Source: Vombatus ursinus (lineage: Eukaryota > Chordata > Mammalia > Diprotodontia > Vombatidae). Taken from it: a stretch of DNA of 64,000 nt. The notes beneath the pieces are model-generated. The model saw only the letters and a list, made by a program, of their open reading frames with translations. It had not been told where the DNA came from and searched no databases. Positions 19,223 through 29,012 of the stretch are shown piece by piece. The translations under genes and the position numbers were made by a program. Every line of letters starts with the position of its first letter. The stretch's first letter is position 1. The stretch is from NCBI RefSeq assembly GCF_900497805.2, contig NW_020954585.1, positions 45,791,631 to 45,855,630 of the forward strand, read 5' to 3'.

Positions 19223-19440
19223 AGGAACAGAACTTTCGTGGGCACAAAAGCACTGGACTGGAAACTGGGTGATCTGGGTTCGAGTCCTATCTCTGTCACT
19301 CACCTGAAATGTGACCTTGGACCAGTCCCATCACCTCTAGAGGCTTCACTGTGCTTATCTGGAAAATGATGACTGAATGATGCCCAATGTCTCTACTAGC
19401 CCTCAAAATCTGTAATTTTTAGTATGCTCTCAAATCTGCT
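19223..19440 (+). mobile_element. MIR3-type SINE
   Basis: Head AAGCACTGGACTGGAAACTG, B-box-like GGGTTCGAGTCC, CORE, and tail ATGTCTCTACTAGCCCTCAA. The B box is unusually intact. Confidence 0.85.
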
Positions 19441-19473
19441 GTGCCCATCTTAGGCTAGGTAAGCTGCCTCCAT

Positions 19474-20440
19474 CAATCAGTCAATCAACAAGCATTTTAT
19501 TAAGCCCCTTCAATGAGCTGGAAGAGGAAATGGCAAACTAAGAAAATTCCAAATAGGGTCACTAAGAGTCAGATACAACTTAAACAAGCGAACAACATGC
19601 TAGGCACTGAGGTGACAAAGAAAAAAAAAAAAGATGAAAGTCCTTGCCCTCAGGAGGCTTCCATTCTATTGGGGGAAACAGCATGTACACACTTTAGTAT
19701 ATACCAAATAAATATGAGAACATTTTAGTGAGGGAGGCTCTGGCAGCTAGAAGAACAAGAAAGGCTTTATGTAGGAGGTGGCATTTAAGCAGAGATTTGA
19801 AGGAAACTGAGAGGTGGAGGTGAGAAAGTTTGTTCCAGGCATGGGGGACAGACTGCAAAGGCAGAGTTGGGAGACGTTCCATATATGAGTTACAGCAAGA
19901 AGGCCAATTTGGCTGCAGCATGCAGTTTCTAAGGGAAATAATGTATAATAAGCCTGGAAAGGTTGGCAAAGAGGTTAACTGCCAAACACAGAAATTTACA
20001 TTTGATTCTAATGTCAATAGGAAGCCATGAAAGTCTATGGAGGAGGAGCATGACACGGTCAAACCTGTGCTTTAAGAATATCATTCTGGCAGCTGTGTGG
20101 AAGACAAAGGGGAGAAATTGGAGGCAAAAACCAAATAGGAAGGCACTGAGATAATCCAAGTGAGAGGTAATGAGGGCCTGGAATGGGGTTGTGGCCAGGT
20201 AAGTGGAGAAGAAGGGATGAGTGCAAGAAATGCTGTGGAGGTAAAATTCAAAAGACTTGGCAACTTATTGGCTATGGGGGGCCAACGGGGCCTGAAGAGG
20301 TGAGGATAGAGATCTGGGGTGACTGGAAGAACTATGGGTGTCCTTAGAGATGTGTCATATTCTACTGCAGACTCCAAGAGGGCAAGGACCAGGATGTCAA
20401 TGTACAATTCCCAGCCTGCTGTCATGAACACTTTAGTGTC
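19474..20440 (-). mobile_element. Long L2 LINE copy with inserted SINE fragment
   Basis: From the terminus (CAACAAGCATTTTATTAAGC) rightwards: TCCTTGCCCTCAGGAGGCTT, AGGAGGTGGCATTTAAGCAG, TGTTCCAGGCATGGGGGACA, CGGTCAAACCTGTGCTTTAA, GAGGTAATGAGGGCCTGGAA. About 870 bp of L2 without the SINE piece. The coding remnant has no intact frame. Confidence 0.82.
19512..19604 (+). mobile_element. 3' fragment of a long CORE-SINE
   Basis: GAGCTGGAAGAGGAAATGGC to GAGTCAGATACAACTTAAAC is only the tail of the long SINE. Head and CORE are absent, so it was 5' truncated at insertion or later deleted. Confidence 0.8.
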
Positions 20441-20463
20441 TCATAAATGCTTTCACATAATGA

Positions 20464-20712
20464 TGAGGAGCAGCTAGGTGGCACAGTGGATAGAGCACTG
20501 GGCCGAGAACCAGGAAGACTTATCTTCCTGAGTTCAAATCCTGCCTCAGACACTGTGTGACCCTGAGCATGTCACTTCACCCTGTTTGTCTCAGTTTCCT
20601 CATTTATAAAGTGAGCTGGAGAAGGAAATGGCAAACCGCTCTAGTATGTTTGCCAAGAAAACTCCAAATGGGGTCACAAAAAGTCAGACACAACTGCACA
20701 GCAATCACAAAT
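20464..20712 (+). mobile_element. Long marsupial CORE-SINE (Mar1-type)
   Basis: Complete: GGAGCAGCTAGGTGGCACAG head to GTCAGACACAACTGCACAGC tail. Confidence 0.95.
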
Positions 20713-20869
20713 GATAAGGAGAAGGCAAAAGGTAGAGGAAGGTTCCTCTGGCCATCAACAGACTAAGAATTCTCCACAGGCTGCTCGTTGCTTCCCTAGT
20801 TAACCCCTCATTCTCAGGGTCCCTTGTTTCTGCCAAAAAAATTGGTAGGATGGTATCAACAACCAGTCA
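20713..20869. other. Unique spacer
   Basis: No family recognised. Confidence 0.4.
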
Positions 20870-21203
20870 TTGAACAAGTTTGTGTTTTTTGTGTTTTTTT
20901 TTTTTCAAAATTAAGCACCTACTGGGGGCAGCTGGGTGGCGCAGTGGATAGAGCACTGGCCCTGAAGTCAGGAGGACCTGAGTTCAAATCCTGCCTCAGA
21001 CCAAATACTTGACACTTCCTAGCTGTGTGACCCTGGGCGAGTCACTTAACCCCAATTGCCTAAAATAAAAAAAAAAATTAAGCACCTACTAGGGGTCAGA
21101 CACTGTGCTAGGCACTGGGGATACAAGTGAAAAAAAAATCAGAAGCAATGTTTGTCCTCAGGGAGCTTACATTCTATCAGGAAGTATGTACATATGTAAG
21201 TAG
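20870..21203 (-). mobile_element. L2 LINE 3' end split by a short SINE
   Basis: The terminus AAATTAAGCACCTACT is duplicated by the SINE insertion. GCTAGGCACTGGGGATACAA and CTCAGGGAGCTTACATTC follow. The element is then cut by the TIR element at 21204. Confidence 0.8.
20924..21073 (+). mobile_element. Short marsupial CORE-SINE with 17 bp target duplication
   Basis: AAAATTAAGCACCTACT at 20907-20923 and 21074-21090 brackets it. Head GGGGGCAGCTGGGTGGCGCA, CORE, tail CTTAACCCCAATTGCC then A-rich. Clean ends make it one of the younger insertions. Confidence 0.96.
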
Positions 21204-21459
21204 AGATGTACCGGTAAATATTTAACAACTGACCCCCCCCCAGAAAAGTATATATAACACATTTTAAATTTAATCTGCATTATTAACATTTTCTCCATCA
21301 CTTTCTTAAGTCTAGATAATAATAATTATTATTATAATAAAAACAATAAATCAAGCCTTGATTTTCAATTTGTTAGTTTCTGGAGATGTAAATGCTCATG
21401 CTCACAATTTAATAACCAGCTCTCTCCAGGCAGTTCCAATTGGCTCGAGCACACCCCTG
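21204..21459 (-). mobile_element. Short TIR element, family A (copy 2)
   Basis: Left GATGTACCGGTAAATATTTA, interior TTCTCCATCACTTTCTTAAG and TCAAGCCTTGATTTTC, right GGCTCGAGCACACCCC. This is the most complete copy with that at 42240. Confidence 0.68.
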
Positions 21460-21935
21460 TATATTCGAAATCTAGGAATTGGGGCCAGATCTGTGATTTC
21501 GCTGGTGTAAGGAATGTAAGGAAACTCCCTTTGCCAGGACAGATGAACATCACATATACAATCGATGATAATAGTGAGCCCCCTAGAGATTAAGTGTCTT
21601 GGTCAGGGCCAATCATCCAGCATCATCATCGACAAGCATTTAGGGGCAGCTAGGTGGCGCAGTGGATGGAGCACCAGCCCTGGAGTCAGGAGGACCTGAG
21701 TTCAAATTTAGCCTCAGACACTTGACACTTAGTAGCTGTGTGACTCTGGGCAAGTCACTTAACCCAAGTGCCTAGCCAAAAACAAAAAAGGAAAAAAGAA
21801 AAAAAACCCAGGCACTTAATGAGTATTTCCTGTTGGCCAGGACCTATGCTAAGTGCCTGTTATCACAGGCAGTACTTGAACTCAGGTGTTCTGGGTTCAC
21901 AAAAGCTAGCTCTCTTACCACACGATGCCTCTCAT
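21460..21935 (-). mobile_element. Old MIR-like CORE-SINE split by a short SINE
   Basis: TGATTTCGCTGGTGTAAGGA and GAGATTAAGTGTCTTGGTCA before, and AGTACTTGAACTCAGGTGTT, AGCTCTCTTACCACACGATG after. It includes a small L2-like piece at 21806-21860. Family uncertain. Confidence 0.5.
21642..21805 (+). mobile_element. Short marsupial CORE-SINE
   Basis: GGGGCAGCTAGGTGGCGCAG head, GAGTCAGGAGGACCTGAGTT, CORE, A-rich tail to 21805. Confidence 0.95.
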
Positions 21936-22490
21936 ACAAAATATATGCAAAATAAATACTAGGATGCAAGATAACTTTGGGGGAAGGCACCAGGACCTGG
22001 GTGGAGTTTTTTTTTTTTTCAGCCACTTTTCAGCTACAAGACATTCAGTGGGTCATCCTGGATAGATCCTATTTCTATTCCCTTGAACTACTGAAGGACA
22101 TCCTGTGAGCAGAGGAACAAGCTGAGACATCTGCTAAGGAAGACAAGCAAACCTTTCCTCCCCATCCCCTTTCCATCCCCAGAGGACCCAACCAACTGAG
22201 GGTGACCAGGTAACACTTTCAACCAAGCATCCTTTCCCAGACCCCATTCTTGGCCCACGTTGTCACTCCTGGATTGCCTGCCTCAATGGTGCCACCTAGT
22301 GACCAGTCTAGGCATCTCAGCAGGAACATCCTACTCATGGGCGGTCCTCCAGAGAGAGAAATAAAATGGTACTTCTCAGGATTCGGCCTTAGCTGTCTAT
22401 CTCCTGCCTTGTGAACTGAGATATTGCTACGATAAGAATGGACCCAGCCCGTCCTATCTACGAAGGCTCATATGTGAGAGGCAATGTGGT
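21936..22490. other. Unique sequence with a possible CTCF site
   Basis: About 550 bp without recognised repeats. It contains the CTCF-like site annotated at 22290. No exon recognised. Confidence 0.45.
22290..22303 (-). promoter_or_regulatory. Possible CTCF site
   Basis: GTGCCACCTAGTGA is the reverse complement of the CTCF core CCASYAGRKGGCRS with one mismatch at the first base. It lies outside the SINEs, whose heads carry a similar word. Occupancy is unknown. Confidence 0.4.
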
Positions 22491-22491
22491 T

Positions 22492-22536
22492 TAGTTTAAA
22501 TAAACTAATAAACAAATAAATAAATAAAAACAAAAC
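22492..22536. repeat. (AAAT)n simple repeat
   Basis: TAAATAAACTAATAAACAAA-type run just before a MIR. Confidence 0.8.
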
Positions 22537-22537
22537 C

Positions 22538-22692
22538 CAAGCATTAATTGCTTTGCTATCTGCCAGGCACTGTGCTAATGTTTTATAAATATTATCTCAT
22601 TTGATCCTGACGACAGCCCTGGAAGTAGGTGCCGTTATTATACCCATTTTACAGTTGAAGAAACTGAGGATGAGAGAGTGGTTGGCCCATAC
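22538..22692 (-). mobile_element. MIR SINE
   Basis: CAAGCATTAATTGC, TGCCAGGCACTGTGCTAATG, TATTATACCCATTTTACAG and GAAGAAACTGAGGATGAG in reverse MIR order. Head absent. Confidence 0.82.
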
Positions 22693-22697
22693 TTTTA

Positions 22698-22880
22698 GAA
22701 GCAAAGGCAGTGAGGTTCCGTGGAAAGAGTGCTGGCCTTAAGATCAGATGACCTGAAGTGTGGTCCCTGCTCTACCCCTTAGTTGCTACATGACCTTGGG
22801 TAAATTATTTCACTAAGAGCCTCAGCTCCATCACATTGGACTAGATAGTGTCTAAGGTTGTTTCCAGCCCTGCTTTTTAT
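22698..22880 (+). mobile_element. MIR3-type SINE
   Basis: GGTTCCGTGGAAAGAGTGCT head, GGTAAATTATTTCACTAAGA CORE, ATTGGACTAGATAGTGTCTA tail. Confidence 0.85.
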
Positions 22881-23065
22881 GTTCTATGTTCTAGGGTCCC
22901 TCCAGCCCTAACATTTCACGATCTAAGGCCCTTTTACCTCCAACGTATAATGTTCAAGGTCCTTAGGTTCTTTCCAGTTTGGTTCTGACAGTGCTGGGTT
23001 CTAGCGCTAACATTCTGTGCTCTATGTTTGCAGTCTATTATGGCTCTGAAATTCTATGGGACAGT
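22850..23065 (+). repeat. Degenerate tandem array of a MIR3-tail word
   Basis: Repeats of the form ctaagGTYCTTTCCAGYYYTRAC + attctrtg recur about every 35-45 bp (near 22853, 22890, 22925, 22958, 23005). Looks like slippage or duplication of the MIR3/L3 tail. Confidence 0.5.
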
Positions 23066-23380
23066 ATGGGCATCATAAAGACCCTAAGATTCCTCCCTCC
23101 CTTGTTGCCAGTTTTTATCCAGAAGGTGAAAAAAAGCCAGATCGAAGGGAGGAGGGAAGGTGGCTGTTGGGTGTCCTGTGAGCTCTAGTGAATGCATTTA
23201 TAATTGGGAGAAGATGAAAGAAAGGATATTGACAAAGCTGGGGAATTGGGACAATTGCTCTGGACCAAAATTCAAGCAATTTGGGTTGCTTCATGTCCTT
23301 GACCCCATTTTTGAGAAGATGAGCAACCTTGGAACTGCTCCTTTATTCCATGAAATATTTTGGCATTTTTAAAGAATGGA
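23066..23380. other. Unique sequence
   Basis: No family recognised. Confidence 0.4.
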
Positions 23381-23384
23381 AATG

Positions 23385-23472
23385 CCCCCATTCACATTTA
23401 TGGAGAACCTACTGTGAAAAGGGCACCATGCTGGTCATTGTGTGGGACGGAGAGAGTCTCCACCATAAGCAT
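23385..23472 (-). mobile_element. L2 LINE 3' terminus, degenerate
   Basis: ACATTTATGGAGAACCTACT and GCACCATGCTGGTCATTGTG follow the reverse L2 terminus. Confidence 0.6.
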
Positions 23473-23539
23473 GGCTTACTATATGGGGTGTAAGAGAAGG
23501 AGATGGGCCCAGGATTAGTCTGGACCAATCTTTATCACC

Positions 23540-23772
23540 ATTGAAGTCCCTCTGCTAATGCAGCTCAAGGCCCTCATAGGCCAGCTAATCCATTCCCCTT
23601 ATTTTACAGTTGAAAAAACTGAGGTCCAGCCATGTAAGTGACCTGGCTAAGGTCACACAGGCAGACAAGTCTTGGAGTTCTAAAACCTTAAAAGATCTGC
23701 TTCGTGAGCATCAGAAGCAAGGCTTGAACCCAGGCCCCGCTGGCTCCAAGGCTGGCTCTGCATCTGTACGCC
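23540..23772 (-). mobile_element. MIR3-type SINE
   Basis: CATTCCCCTTATTTTACAGT, CTAAGGTCACACAGGCAGAC and AAGGCTTGAACCCAGG, with an extra stretch of about 50 bp inside (23667-23720). Confidence 0.7.
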
Positions 23773-23869
23773 TTTCAGGGAAAGAGGGTATTTACAAGAA
23801 AAGGGATCTGAGAATACAAGGCAATATTTGGTCAATGTTAAGAAAAGCAGAAATAAGCAGATTATAGGA

Positions 23870-24060
23870 ATTCAGAGGAGGGAGTGTTGGCCAAATTCAC
23901 CGAGGCCTGGGACTAACCAATGCAAAGATCTTCTGGAGGAAGAATGACTGAGCTGGGCCCTGAAGGATCTGTAGGATTTAAATAAGGAGTAGGGTGTGGG
24001 CATTCTGGGCTGGGGGAGATCACATGAGCGTAAGCACAGAGAAGGAGGGAGAACAAAGTC
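23870..24060 (-). mobile_element. L2 LINE 3' region
   Basis: GATCTTCTGGAGGAAGAATG, TGAGCTGGGCCCTGAAGGAT and GGGCATTCTGGGCTGGGGGA are L2 landmarks in reverse. Confidence 0.65.
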
Positions 24061-24690
24061 TATTCAGGGTTTAGTATGACCCTTTTTCCTCTTCAGTTAA
24101 TTTGTTAGAAGGACAAACCCTCTAGCATCTCACATAAAGGGGAGCCCGAGAAGGCTTCCTGGAGGAGGAGGTGATTCCTTGCAGTGCCAAGGAATGTCCG
24201 ACTCTTCACTCTGTAGTCTCATTTGGGCCCATATCCCCAGAGGGGGCCTTCCTGTACTTAGAAAGAAAATATCTTAGTTCTCCTCCACCAGGCAGTCTTC
24301 CTAATCTTCCAGGGTAGGGAGAAGTCTTTCAGACACAAATAGGTTACTAGAAATCCTGAGGGGACTTTCCTTCTACTAGAGAAAAACAAGTGCTTTATAT
24401 TGACTGTGGCATCTCACAGGGTCAGGGCTGGCTGGTCTTGTCTTACCAGCCCCAGTCATTGTATTATACAGTTTGGAAGAGAGTCAGAACTTGGGTGAGG
24501 CAGGTGGGGCATTGATCCAGTGCACTGAAATTTAAAGGGGGTGGAGACAACACTGTCAATCCTTTAGCAGCATAGAAACAATTTAGCACCTTGCTAGCAA
24601 GAATGGATTAGAACTATAATTTTACTGGAAGAGAGAAAGAGTGAGGGAACTTCCTCTATTAATGAAGATGAGCACTTACCCTGCAACTTA
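24061..24690. other. Mostly unique sequence
   Basis: A possible L2 scrap at 24148-24178 (GAGAAGGCTTCCTGGAGGAG). The rest is unique. CTTGCTAGCAAG, a 12 bp palindrome, is at 24590-24601 and recurs at 24821-24832. Confidence 0.4.
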
Positions 24691-24812
24691 CATACTTAGA
24701 GGGTTGCCTAGGGCCATTGAGAGGTCATGAGGATCACCTAGCCAGTACATAGGGATCAAAGGCAGGCCTTGAACCCTGACTCAGAGGCCAATTCTTTATT
24801 CATTTCCCCTTT
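24691..24812 (-). mobile_element. MIR-like fragment, degenerate
   Basis: GGCAGGCCTTGAACCCTGAC and AGAGGCCAATTCTTTATTC recall the reverse head of MIR. Weak. Confidence 0.45.
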
Positions 24813-25081
24813 GCTAACCTCTTGCTAGCAAGAAAAATTAATTAAAATAGGAATCTACCAAATGGCTCCTTCCTCTTCCCTCCTTCCTCCAAAGTTGCCA
24901 CATACAAATTGAGGTCCTCCTCTACCCCACACTGCTCTCTCTCCCCTCCAGTTCCTCCACTGGTCTCTAGGTCTCTGAGCTATCCCAGCATCTTCTCCAG
25001 CGCCCCTCTTTGTCCCTGAGTGGAGAGTTGGTTTAGTGCTGCTTGCCCTAAGTACAAAAATTGCTAGTTAAAACTGATCTG

Positions 25082-25232
25082 GGGTAGCTAAGTGGTGCAG
25101 TGGATAGATCACGGGTCTTGGAATTAAAAGGATAATGAGTTCAAATCCAGCTTCAGACACTTACTAACTGTGTGACCTTGGGCAAGTCACTTAACCCCAA
25201 TTGCCTCAAAAACAAACAAACCCCAAAAAACC
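25082..25232 (+). mobile_element. Short marsupial CORE-SINE
   Basis: GGGGTAGCTAAGTGGTGCAG head, GACCTTGGGCAAGTCACTTA CORE, CCCCAATTGCCTC tail with CAAAC-rich end. Confidence 0.93.
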
Positions 25233-25372
25233 TCTAATCTTGGGCCTGAGAGCTTGAAGGTAGGGTATTTGATCCTGGCCTGAGTGTCCTGTCATTCTGT
25301 ATTTCTCTGACCTTGAACACATAACAGAGAAAGGGGTTGGGCTTGCCTAAGACAAACAAGGGAAACTAAGGC

Positions 25373-25624
25373 AGCTAGGTGATATAGTGGGTAGAGTGCT
25401 GGGCCTAGAGTCAGGAAGACCTGAGTTCAAATACAGCCTCAGATACTCATTTGGGCAAGTCACTTAACCTCTGCTTGCCTCAGTTTCCTCATCAGTAAAA
25501 ATAGCACCACCCTCCTAAGATTATTGTGAGGATCAAATGAGATGGCATTTGTAAAGTGCTTAGCACAATGCCTGGCACACAACTGGAGCTATATAAATGC
25601 TAGCTATTATTATTATTACTATTT
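25373..25624 (+). mobile_element. CORE-SINE with marsupial head and MIR-type 3' half
   Basis: Head GGCAGCTAGGTGATATAGTG as in the marsupial SINEs, but the 3' half is MIR-type: GTGAGGATCAAATGAGATGG, AGTGCTTAGCACAATGCC, ending (TTA)n. It shows the link between the two families. It could also be a separate named subfamily. Confidence 0.8.
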
Positions 25625-25634
25625 GAAATCCCCA

Positions 25635-25800
25635 AGGTTGTTCATTTTTACAGCATCATTGTTACAGTATAGATCTTCTCCTGGTTCTGATCACTTCACT
25701 CTGCATCATTTCATACAAAGTTTTCAAACAATCTCCTTTGTTGTTTTTTAGGGCACAATAGCTTGTTAATTGACAAAAAAAATGAAAAAATAATAACAGA
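25635..25800 (+). mobile_element. L1-type LINE fragment
   Basis: ATCTTCTCCTGGTTCTGATC, ACTTCACTCTGCATCATTTC then AAGTTTTCAAACAATCTCC resemble a marsupial L1 segment. Orientation is uncertain. Confidence 0.45.
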
Positions 25801-25812
25801 TAAGATCTCCTA

Positions 25813-25972
25813 GGGGCAGCTAGGTGGCACAGTGGATAGAGCACCTGAAGTCAGGAGGACCTGAGTTCAAATATGACCTCAGACCAAACACTTTGACACT
25901 TACTAGCTATGTGACCCTGGGCAAGTCACTTAACCCCAATTGCCTAAATAAATAAATAAATAAATAAATGAA
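25813..25972 (+). mobile_element. Short marsupial CORE-SINE with (AAAT)n tail
   Basis: GGGGCAGCTAGGTGGCACAG head to CCCCAATTGCC, then a pure TAAA tail. Possible imperfect 10-13 bp flanking duplication around AAGATCTCC/AAGCTCTCC. Confidence 0.95.
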
Positions 25973-26575
25973 AAGCTCTCCGAGTCCTGGCCACCTGGAG
26001 TTAACAGGATCTTAGCACCATCTTTAGCATAGCCCCTTTGCACTGGCTTTCTGAGCCCCAGAGTTTTCCCACCTGGGGACTGAAAGCAGGCTGGGAGTCC
26101 CCAGGCGAGTGAGTTGGCTGGACAAGACACCTCCCTTCCAGGCCCAGCCCATTCAAAGGGTAGCCGGCTCTCCTGGTTGGCTTAGGATGAAATCATATGG
26201 CCCTGACCCCCACGGAAGAAAGCTCAAGAAATCTGGAGCTGGCTGTGTCTGGGTGGGTGGAATGCTCCATAGCCCCAGGCAGAACAACTGAGCCTGGAAA
26301 AGCCTGTGTGGGGGTGCAGGCAAGAAAGGAAATAGATCTGGAAATAAAAGAGTAGGGGGTGGGGTACGAGGGACAGGAGAATAGACTTGATTCAGGACTA
26401 GACTTTGAAACGGGCTGGCTGGTCTAGCTTGGGAGACAGGAAATAGCCTAGCCAGCCAGACCTCCCTGACCTCTGCTCTCTGAGTTCCTTCAAGAATGTC
26501 ACTTCATGACCCTCAACCTTTGTCCCAGAATGAAGGAGAGAGATGCTGGAGGGCTTATCTTTTTGAAAATGTCCC
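25973..26575. other. Unique GC-rich sequence
   Basis: About 600 bp without repeats. GGGCTGGCTGGTCTAG near 26413 and CTAGCCAGCCAGACC near 26449 form an imperfect hairpin. No exon recognised. Confidence 0.45.
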
Positions 26576-26579
26576 AGTG

Positions 26580-26830
26580 TGGGATGTAAAGCTGAAAGAG
26601 ATAATCTAACTCATCCTCCTCAGTTTACAAAGGGGGAAACTGAGTCAAGTTAGGCATTTATTAAATGTTCTCTATGTGCCAGGCACTGTGATAGTCCTTG
26701 GCCCCAAAGAGCTCACATTCTAATGAGTTAAATGACTTGACCAAGGCCACAGAGAGCAAGTCTATATTCAGAACCAGGTCCTCTGACTCCGGATGAGGAA
26801 ACTGAAACACAAGGAGATGAAATGATTTGC
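26580..26830 (-). mobile_element. MIR3-type SINE with inserted L2 terminus
   Basis: AAACTGAGTCAAG (26638) and AATGACTTGACCAAGGCCAC (26731) are parts of one reverse MIR. An L2 terminus (CATTTATTAAATGTTCTCTA, AGAGCTCACATTCTAATGAG) lies between at 26653-26725. Confidence 0.65.
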
Positions 26831-26904
26831 TAGTCAAAGAATAGTTCCTCTCAGACTTACTTTCCAGTTTCCCCAGCAGATAGTATCCAGTTGGCCTTCA
26901 ATTA

Positions 26905-27075
26905 ACTATGTTTGATTGCTTTTGGGTGTTGTATACCTCATCAATTCCATTGATCATCTTTTTTACTTTTTAAACAGTGCCAAAATGTTTTATTGATTAC
27001 TGCATTGTAGTATAATTCGAGATAGGGTATTGTTAGACCCCCTTCTTTCCTACTTATTAAATTTTTTCCCTTAAT
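26905..27075. mobile_element. L1-type LINE fragment
   Basis: TTGATTACTGCATTGTAGTA and AATTCGAGATAGGGTATTGT, then GACCCCCTTCTTTCC, recall a common marsupial L1 segment. Strand not settled. Confidence 0.5.
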
Positions 27076-27123
27076 GGAGAAAATGTTAATAATGAAGATT
27101 GACCTTAAAACTGTATTGTTTTG

Positions 27124-27384
27124 GGGCAGCTAGGCAGTGAAGTAGATTAGAGCACTGGCCCTAGAGTCAGGAAAATTAATCTTCCTGAGTTCAAATCTGG
27201 CTTCAGACACTCACTAGCTGTGTGACTCTGGGCAAGTCACTTAACCCTGTTTGCCTCAGTTTCCTCATCTGTAAAATGAGCTGGAGAAGGAAATGGCAAA
27301 CCACTCCAGTATCTGCCAAGAATACCCCCAAATGGGGTCATGGAGATAGGACACAAATGAAAACAACTGAACAATAATAAATTT
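27124..27384 (+). mobile_element. Long marsupial CORE-SINE (Mar1-type)
   Basis: Head GGGGCAGCTAGGCAGTGAAG, full CORE, AGCTGGAGAAGGAAATGGCA, tail ending ACAACTGAACAATAATAA. Confidence 0.94.
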
Positions 27385-27445
27385 CCCTAGGACCTAGCAA
27401 AGTAGAGGCTTAATAAAGGTTTGTTGATTATTTATTTAGTATGAA
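27385..27445 (+). mobile_element. L2 LINE terminus
   Basis: GACCTAGCAAAGTAGAGGCT, TAATAAAGGTTTGTTGATTA. Only the last 60 bp is seen. Confidence 0.6.
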
Positions 27446-27481
27446 ACACAGTCATTAATCAAGTGATAAAGAAGGCAGTAA

Positions 27482-27692
27482 GAGAGGCAACATGGTGCCT
27501 TGGAAGGTGCACTGGAATATTTGGAGTTGGGCCTGGCTTAGAATCCCAGCTTCACTACTTACTACACACAGAACCTTCTGCAAATCACTTTACAATGATT
27601 ACACCTTTGTGGGCCTCCATTTCCTCACCTGCAAAGTAAAGGAATTGAATTCAGTGAACCTTAAGACTCCTTCTAAATCTTTCCTATGAAAG
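27482..27692 (+). mobile_element. MIR3-type SINE
   Basis: AACATGGTGCCTTGGAAGGT head, GCTTCACTACTTACTACACA, and tail TTCAGTGAACCTTAAGACTC. Confidence 0.8.
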
Positions 27693-28089
27693 ATCAGAAT
27701 TTCCAGCAGGCCTCTAAGAAGGGGATTTTAGGGTGAGACAATTATTCCAGGGTCAGGCTAAGAATTCACTTTTCGTCAATTGAGGTTGCCAATCACTTAA
27801 ATACCTGTCACAATGGCTGACTCAGGATGGAAAGAACAGCCAGGAGACAGAAAGGAAAAGTGGAGAGGCCTCTGGGATTTTCTCCTTCCACTCCACATGT
27901 GGATAGCCTTTTTGGAGCTTTTCCACCATCTCTTTCCCTTTCTCCTCCTAACTGTGCAGGAGAGTGCTCTTGAGGAATCCCTAATCATCACGAATTCCAG
28001 GAGTACACCAGGCCATGCAGCCTTTATACAAGCTACAGGGACCATCACCTCCATTGTCTACTCCCCAGTAACCCGGATTCCACCCCTCT
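27693..28089. other. Unique sequence
   Basis: Overlapping frames of 85 and 92 codons on opposite strands at about 27.80-28.09 kb have no recognised domain or splice context. I do not call a gene. Confidence 0.4.
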
Positions 28090-28304
28090 AGCCTCAGCTG
28101 CCTTATCTGGACAAGACCTAGACCTCTAACACCACTTCCTGGACTGTTCCTGGCTATGCTGTCACGCATACACCTCCCCCTTTCCAGTTCCTCTTCAGGT
28201 TATCTCTCCCCGGCAGACTGTAAGCTCCTTGAGGGCAGAGACTGTCTTGTTTGTATTTGCATCGCCAATGCTTACCATAGTGCCTACCGCATACTAACAA
28301 TGCT
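28090..28304 (+). mobile_element. L2 LINE 3' end
   Basis: GACTGTAAGCTCCTTGAGGG, CAGAGACTGTCTTGTTTG, then CATAGTGCCTACCGCATACT. The terminus runs into a pyrimidine tract. Confidence 0.82.
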
Positions 28305-28500
28305 TCTCTTTCTCTCTCTTTCTCTCTCTCCTCTCTCCTCCTTTCTTTCTCTCTCCCTCTTCTTCCCCTTTTCTTTCTCTCTCCATCTCTCTCCCCTTCT
28401 TCTTCTCTTTCTCTCTCTCTCTTCCTCCCTCCCTCTTTCTTTATCTCTTTTCCTCCCCTTCCTCTCTCTTCTTTCTCTGTCTCTCTCCTTTCTCCCCTTT
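28305..28500. repeat. 195 bp pyrimidine tract
   Basis: CTTT/CTCT/CCTT units replacing the expected L2 terminal repeat. Explains the Ser/Leu/Phe-rich and Arg/Glu-rich frames on the two strands. Confidence 0.92.
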
Positions 28501-28840
28501 ATACACCAAGGAGAGTTATTCATGTTAATCATGAACCCACCCTCAGCCATACTGGGCCCCACCCCAGGGCTTGTCTGCCTGACTGCTCTCTGGGCTTCAG
28601 TAGATCCCCAGGGGAATTACGCTTTCTTTGCTAATGAAGCATCACTTTCCTTTTTTCATGTCACTGCAGTTCAGCTTTATCTCTATAGTACTACGTCTGA
28701 CTAGTACTAAGTATTTGTCTGCCCAGACAAGTAATTAATTGCTTCTAAGTCCCAATAACATCTTCACAATGCTTCCATTCTGTCTCCCCTCTCCTTTTGT
28801 TCTCTATTTCTGTCTCCCCTCTGCTCTATTTTCTTCTCTA
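28501..28840. other. Unique motif-rich sequence
   Basis: Contains GTCTGCCCAGAC (perfect palindrome-like SMAD-type word) next to AAGTAATTAATTGC (homeodomain-type) near 28717-28742. Regulatory role is only possible. Confidence 0.35.
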
Positions 28841-28857
28841 TCAATCAATCAATATTT

Positions 28858-29012
28858 TTTTTTTGCTTTTTTTTTTTGTAAGGCAATCGAGGTTAAGTGA
28901 CTTGCCCAGGGTCACACAGCTAATAAGTGTCAAATGTCTGAGGCCGGATTTGAACTTAGGTCCTCCTGATTCCAAGACTGGAGTGCTATCTACTGAGCCA
29001 CCTAGCTTCCCC
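28858..29012 (-). mobile_element. Short marsupial CORE-SINE with 15 bp target duplication
   Basis: AATCAATCAATATTT at 28843-28857 and 29013-29027. Poly(T), then AGGCAATCGAGGTTAAGTGA, CORE, CCACCTAGCTTCCCC. Confidence 0.95.

Noticed and set aside
20924-21073. tRNA gene from the SINE head
   Set aside because: The head keeps A/B-box-like text, but no cloverleaf is complete. It is the ordinary SINE promoter.
28156-28704. 182-codon frame on the plus strand
   Set aside because: Built from an L2 end and a pyrimidine tract. No domain.
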